Shown here: piece after piece, positions 61,427-64,000 of the stretch
Layout of the letters: the number at the start of each line of letters is the position of its first letter
How positions within the stretch are numbered: the stretch's first letter is position 1
DNA from: an uncultured Agathobacter sp.
GTDB lineage: Bacteria; Bacillota; Clostridia; Lachnospirales; Lachnospiraceae
DNA: 64,000 bases
Direction of reading: 5' to 3'
Assembly: GCA_934359755.1 (NCBI GenBank)
Contig: CAKRLV010000005.1
Coordinates: 1 to 64,000, forward strand
The notes under the pieces: generated by a model
What the model was told of the DNA's origin: nothing
Databases searched by the model: none
The model's input: only the letters and a program-made list of their open reading frames with translations
Position numbers and translations under genes: made by a program

Positions 61427-62239
61427 ATGAATACGACTGCTTTATATAATAATAAAGGAAATGCCGCCGTGGGCGGCATTTCTGGCTTTACAATAAAGAT
61501 GATTGCTGTCGTCACTATGCTCATAGATCATGTGGCAGCGTCTTTGCTTGAACGTATTTTAATGCAGTGGAATCTTGGTGACAGCTGGGAATTTTATTAT
61601 AATGTTTATCAGGTGATGCGTGATATAGGACGACTGGCATTTCCAATTTACATATTTCTGCTGGTTGAGGGCTTTACCTATACGAGAAGTAAGCGCAAAT
61701 ATGCAGGCAGAATGTTTTTATTTGCCATTATTTCAGAGATACCATTTGACATGGCATTCAATGGCTGCGTGCTGGAACTGTATAGTAATAATGTATTCAT
61801 AACACTCTTTCTCGGACTTATCACGATAAGCATGCTTGATGCAATATCACAGAGTCCTAAGATTGTGGATACGTCGGATTCACCAGTGAAGTGGCTGCTG
61901 GTCAATATTGGAAAATGTATTGCTATGGCTGCAATTGTGCTTGTGATGATGGTAGTGGCGAAGTGGCTTCTAAAGTGCGATTATGGTGAAGCTGGTATAG
62001 CAGCTATTGTGGGAATGTACCTTCTTAGAAATTACAAAGAGGTTGGTTTTGCAGTTGCAGTTCTGTTGCTGGCTTTTTTCTGTGGGGAGATAGAATTATG
62101 GGCGCTGATTGCTCTTATACCTATCCACTTTTACAATGGAACAAGAGGACGTTCACTTAAGTATTTCTTCTACGCATTCTATCCGGTACATTTGCTTGTG
62201 ATTGCAGGAATTGGATATTTGATAGGACTTGGTTTATAA
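61427..62239 (+). CDS. TraX-family membrane protein
   Basis: This 270-residue protein has about seven to eight membrane helices and the TraX signature: GFTIKMIAVVTMLIDHVAA at the start, RDIGRLAFPIYIFLLVEGF and SEIPFDMAF, with NGTRGRSLKYFFYAFYPVHL at the end. TraX of F plasmid acetylates pilin; chromosomal Firmicute versions have an unknown role and are common near metabolic genes. It starts one base after glgP, suggesting read-through from it. Confidence 0.85.
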   Translation: MNTTALYNNKGNAAVGGISGFTIKMIAVVTMLIDHVAASLLERILMQWNLGDSWEFYYNVYQVMRDIGRLAFPIYIFLLVEGFTYTRSKRKYAGRMFLFAIISEIPFDMAFNGCVLELYSNNVFITLFLGLITISMLDAISQSPKIVDTSDSPVKWLLVNIGKCIAMAAIVLVMMVVAKWLLKCDYGEAGIAAIVGMYLLRNYKEVGFAVAVLLLAFFCGEIELWALIALIPIHFYNGTRGRSLKYFFYAFYPVHLLVIAGIGYLIGLGL

Positions 62240-63112
62240 ATGTTGATTATTATTTGTGCAATGTATTGTGAGGCAAAGGGGCTTATTAAGCATTTTTGCC
62301 TGAAGAAAAAAGAATATAGTGCCTTTGATATATATGCTGCTTCTGATGATAGAGTGGTGCTTATTATAAGCCAGACAGGCAGAGTGAATGCGGCTGCAGC
62401 GGTTGGCTGTGTCTGTGGAATGTATGCAGGGCAATATAATATAAATATTGTTAATTTCGGAATTGCGGCTGGAAGATCGGAAGATATCGGAAAGCTGTTT
62501 TTGGTAAATAAGATTGTAGATAGCTGTCAGGGAAAGACTTTTTTCCCTGACATGTTATTCGCGGCAGATATAGACGAGAGGGCGATTTATACACAGGAAA
62601 ATGTTGTAGCAAGTGTGGACGAAGACGCAAATGTGGTGAATGGTGAAGAGGGTATCTTGTATGATATGGAAGCAACTGCTATTTATCAGGCGGGGGTTCA
62701 TTTTGCAGGCCCACATCAGATGAGTTTTCTTAAACTGGTATCGGACAGTGGAGTGCGAAGTAAAAAGGAAGGCACGCATATGACAGCAGAGGCTGTAGAG
62801 AGACTTATTGCTGCAAGAATGGATGAAATAATAAAGTATATAGATACAGTGCTTTTGTCGGTGCAAAAAGACAAAGATAAGTATAGTCTTTCGAGTGAAA
62901 ACCAGCTGCTTTTTGTGAAGACGGTGAAAGATATGCATTGCTCGAAATCTATGGAAAGAGAACTTATGCAGCAGTTTCGCTATCATGAATTAAGCCAGAA
63001 TAGTCTTGCAGAAGAGATTAATAAGATGTATGACGAAGGAAAGCTGCCGTGCAGGGATAAAAGGACAGGAAAGGTGTATTTTGATGAACTCAAACGAGCC
63101 GTTTTACAATAG
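62240..63112 (+). CDS. Nucleoside phosphorylase-like protein with C-terminal extension
   Basis: This 290-residue protein has the MTA/SAH-nucleosidase-like phosphorylase fold: MLIIICAMYCEAKGLIKHF, VVLIISQTGRVNAAAAVG, VNFGIAAG and YDMEATAIYQAG with the catalytic-type ME. The last 90 residues (about 195-290) form a polar helical region not found in usual nucleosidases. It abuts the TraX-like gene and overlaps the next gene by 29 bases. The pairing with a spore photoproduct lyase-like enzyme is known from other Firmicutes and may point to nucleotide damage repair, but this is inference. Confidence 0.7.
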   Translation: MLIIICAMYCEAKGLIKHFCLKKKEYSAFDIYAASDDRVVLIISQTGRVNAAAAVGCVCGMYAGQYNINIVNFGIAAGRSEDIGKLFLVNKIVDSCQGKTFFPDMLFAADIDERAIYTQENVVASVDEDANVVNGEEGILYDMEATAIYQAGVHFAGPHQMSFLKLVSDSGVRSKKEGTHMTAEAVERLIAARMDEIIKYIDTVLLSVQKDKDKYSLSSENQLLFVKTVKDMHCSKSMERELMQQFRYHELSQNSLAEEINKMYDEGKLPCRDKRTGKVYFDELKRAVLQ

Positions 63113-64000
63113 AGTATTTTCCCATATATATGTCGAACGGCAGGTGCTGGATTATGAAGTGACTCAGAAAATACTGGGAAAGTATAGTAGTTCCAAGGTT
63201 ATAATTATTAATCACTACAAGGATGTTTTTAATAGGGCAAAGCAGAATTATGTCATACAGAATAAAGCGAAGAGTCTGATTCTTGCAAAACAGACGAGCG
63301 GATATCTGTATGATGGTGCACCTGTGTGCCAGAATTTTGGAAATGATTATTTTTATTATACTTCATGTGTGATGAACTGTATTTATGACTGCGAATATTG
63401 CTATCTAAAGGGGATGTATCCGTCTGGAAATATGGTATTGTTTGTTAATCTGTATGACACATTTACAGAGATTAAGAAATACCTGAATCTGCATCCTATG
63501 TATATCTGCGTGTCATACGATACAGACCTTCTGGCGATAGAGGAGCTGACAGGATATGTCGCAAAGTGGATAGATTTCGTAAAACAGAACAAGAATCTGA
63601 CTATCGAGATACGGACTAAATCGGCAAACACAGGAATATGGGATAAATTAGATGTATGCGGGAGAGTGATATATGCATTTACTTTATCACCAGAGGCGGT
63701 CATAGAAGAATATGAGCATAAGACGCCAGCTCTTTTGGCGCGTCTTGAAAGTATAAAAAGAGCGCAGGAACTTGGACATCCGGTAAGACTGTGTTTTGAC
63801 CCTATGATATATGTAGAAGATTGGAAAAGTAAATATATACAGCTGCTCGAAAGCGTGCGTGAGCATGTTGACGTGGAGAAATTATGGGATGTCAGTGTAG
63901 GTTCATTTCGTGTATCACAGGACTATCTGAAGAAGATGCGCAAAAATGACCCGGGTTCAGCCGTAGTGCAGTTTCCTTATCAGAATACAGATGGCGTTTA
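63084..64000 (+). CDS. Spore photoproduct lyase-like radical SAM protein (3' end outside window)
   Basis: The first 305 codons of a plus-strand gene start at ATG 63084 (MNSNEPFYNRVFSHIYVER), 29 bases inside the previous gene, and run to the end of the window. It has the SPL-family cluster motif CIYDCEYC with cysteines at 99, 103 and 106, then LKGMYPSGNMVLFVNLYD and SPEAVIEEYEHKTPALLARLESIKRAQELGHPVRLCFDPMI. SPL enzymes repair UV-damaged thymines in spores; the cysteine needed for SPL chemistry would lie near residue 140 and was not clearly placed here. The gene continues outside the window. Confidence 0.85.
   Translation, partial: MNSNEPFYNRVFSHIYVERQVLDYEVTQKILGKYSSSKVIIINHYKDVFNRAKQNYVIQNKAKSLILAKQTSGYLYDGAPVCQNFGNDYFYYTSCVMNCIYDCEYCYLKGMYPSGNMVLFVNLYDTFTEIKKYLNLHPMYICVSYDTDLLAIEELTGYVAKWIDFVKQNKNLTIEIRTKSANTGIWDKLDVCGRVIYAFTLSPEAVIEEYEHKTPALLARLESIKRAQELGHPVRLCFDPMIYVEDWKSKYIQLLESVREHVDVEKLWDVSVGSFRVSQDYLKKMRKNDPGSAVVQFPYQNTDGV

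Overview
This window is chromosomal DNA from a low-GC, anaerobic Firmicute, most likely a gut or rumen member of the Lachnospiraceae. The markers are a SCIFF ranthipeptide precursor with its radical SAM maturase next to a fused SecDF, a crotonase of the butyrate type, a GH53 endo-galactanase, glycogen phosphorylase, a T-box-controlled isoleucyl-tRNA synthetase, a flagellin lysine methylase-like protein and a three-gene NAD synthesis set with its NiaR repressor. Genus and species cannot be fixed from the sequence alone.

Layout. 1-1408: the tail of one and all of a second tandem lipoprotein gene. 1426-5417: scfA (47 residues) with an intercistronic hairpin, scfB and secDF. 5531-8682: a DUF436 protein, then a periplasmic binding protein fused in expression to a membrane diguanylate cyclase. 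8683-11363: a hairpin-like mobile repeat, a promoter-like 15-bp tandem repeat, an orphan CbiT-like protein and glyA. 11415-14876: a segment bounded by 62-bp direct repeats exactly 3400 bp apart, holding an AgrA/AgrC-type two-component pair, an unknown protein and a frameshifted gene. 15066-20346: serS, a transglutaminase lipoprotein and an ECF sigma/anti-sigma pair. 20566-25674: a MoxR-DUF58-VWA-VWA-TPR operon. 25882-27216: a DUF4143 ATPase.

27368-33768 is a cell-envelope stress-like region: exported proteins and lipoproteins behind three near-identical promoter modules, followed by an OmpR-type regulator and kinase that may bind them. 34048-36805 is an ABC importer with a strong promoter and twin palindromic operators. 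37105-38029 is a compact DUF3791-DUF3990-DUF3791 cassette that looks like an ADP-ribosyltransferase-type toxin-antitoxin unit. 38175-42804 carries galactanase, a GH13 enzyme and a FliB-like protein. 43336-45439 (minus strand) carries crt with a Rex-like palindrome in its promoter, and a DHH phosphoesterase. 45707-48029 has UDP-galactopyranose mutase and a glycosyltransferase. 48119-52089 is the divergent nadA / nadB-nadC-niaR NAD regulon. 52300-55330 pairs a solute-binding lipoprotein with a chemoreceptor. 55388-63112 holds T-box-ileS, glgP, a TraX-like membrane protein and a nucleoside phosphorylase-like protein, and the window ends inside a spore photoproduct lyase-like radical SAM gene.

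Themes: several signalling receptors are coupled to stand-alone binding proteins with no transporter nearby (6141-8682 and 52300-55330); regulatory DNA is well preserved (ECF, OmpR-like, Rex-like, NiaR-like, LacI-like and T-box signals); and intergenic regions are rich in palindromic and tandem repeats. The most unusual items are the ART-like toxin cassette, the three-copy promoter module, the 3.4-kb repeat-bounded segment and the shared ECF promoter pair. Start sites below were moved downstream from the longest open frame where a ribosome binding site decided it.
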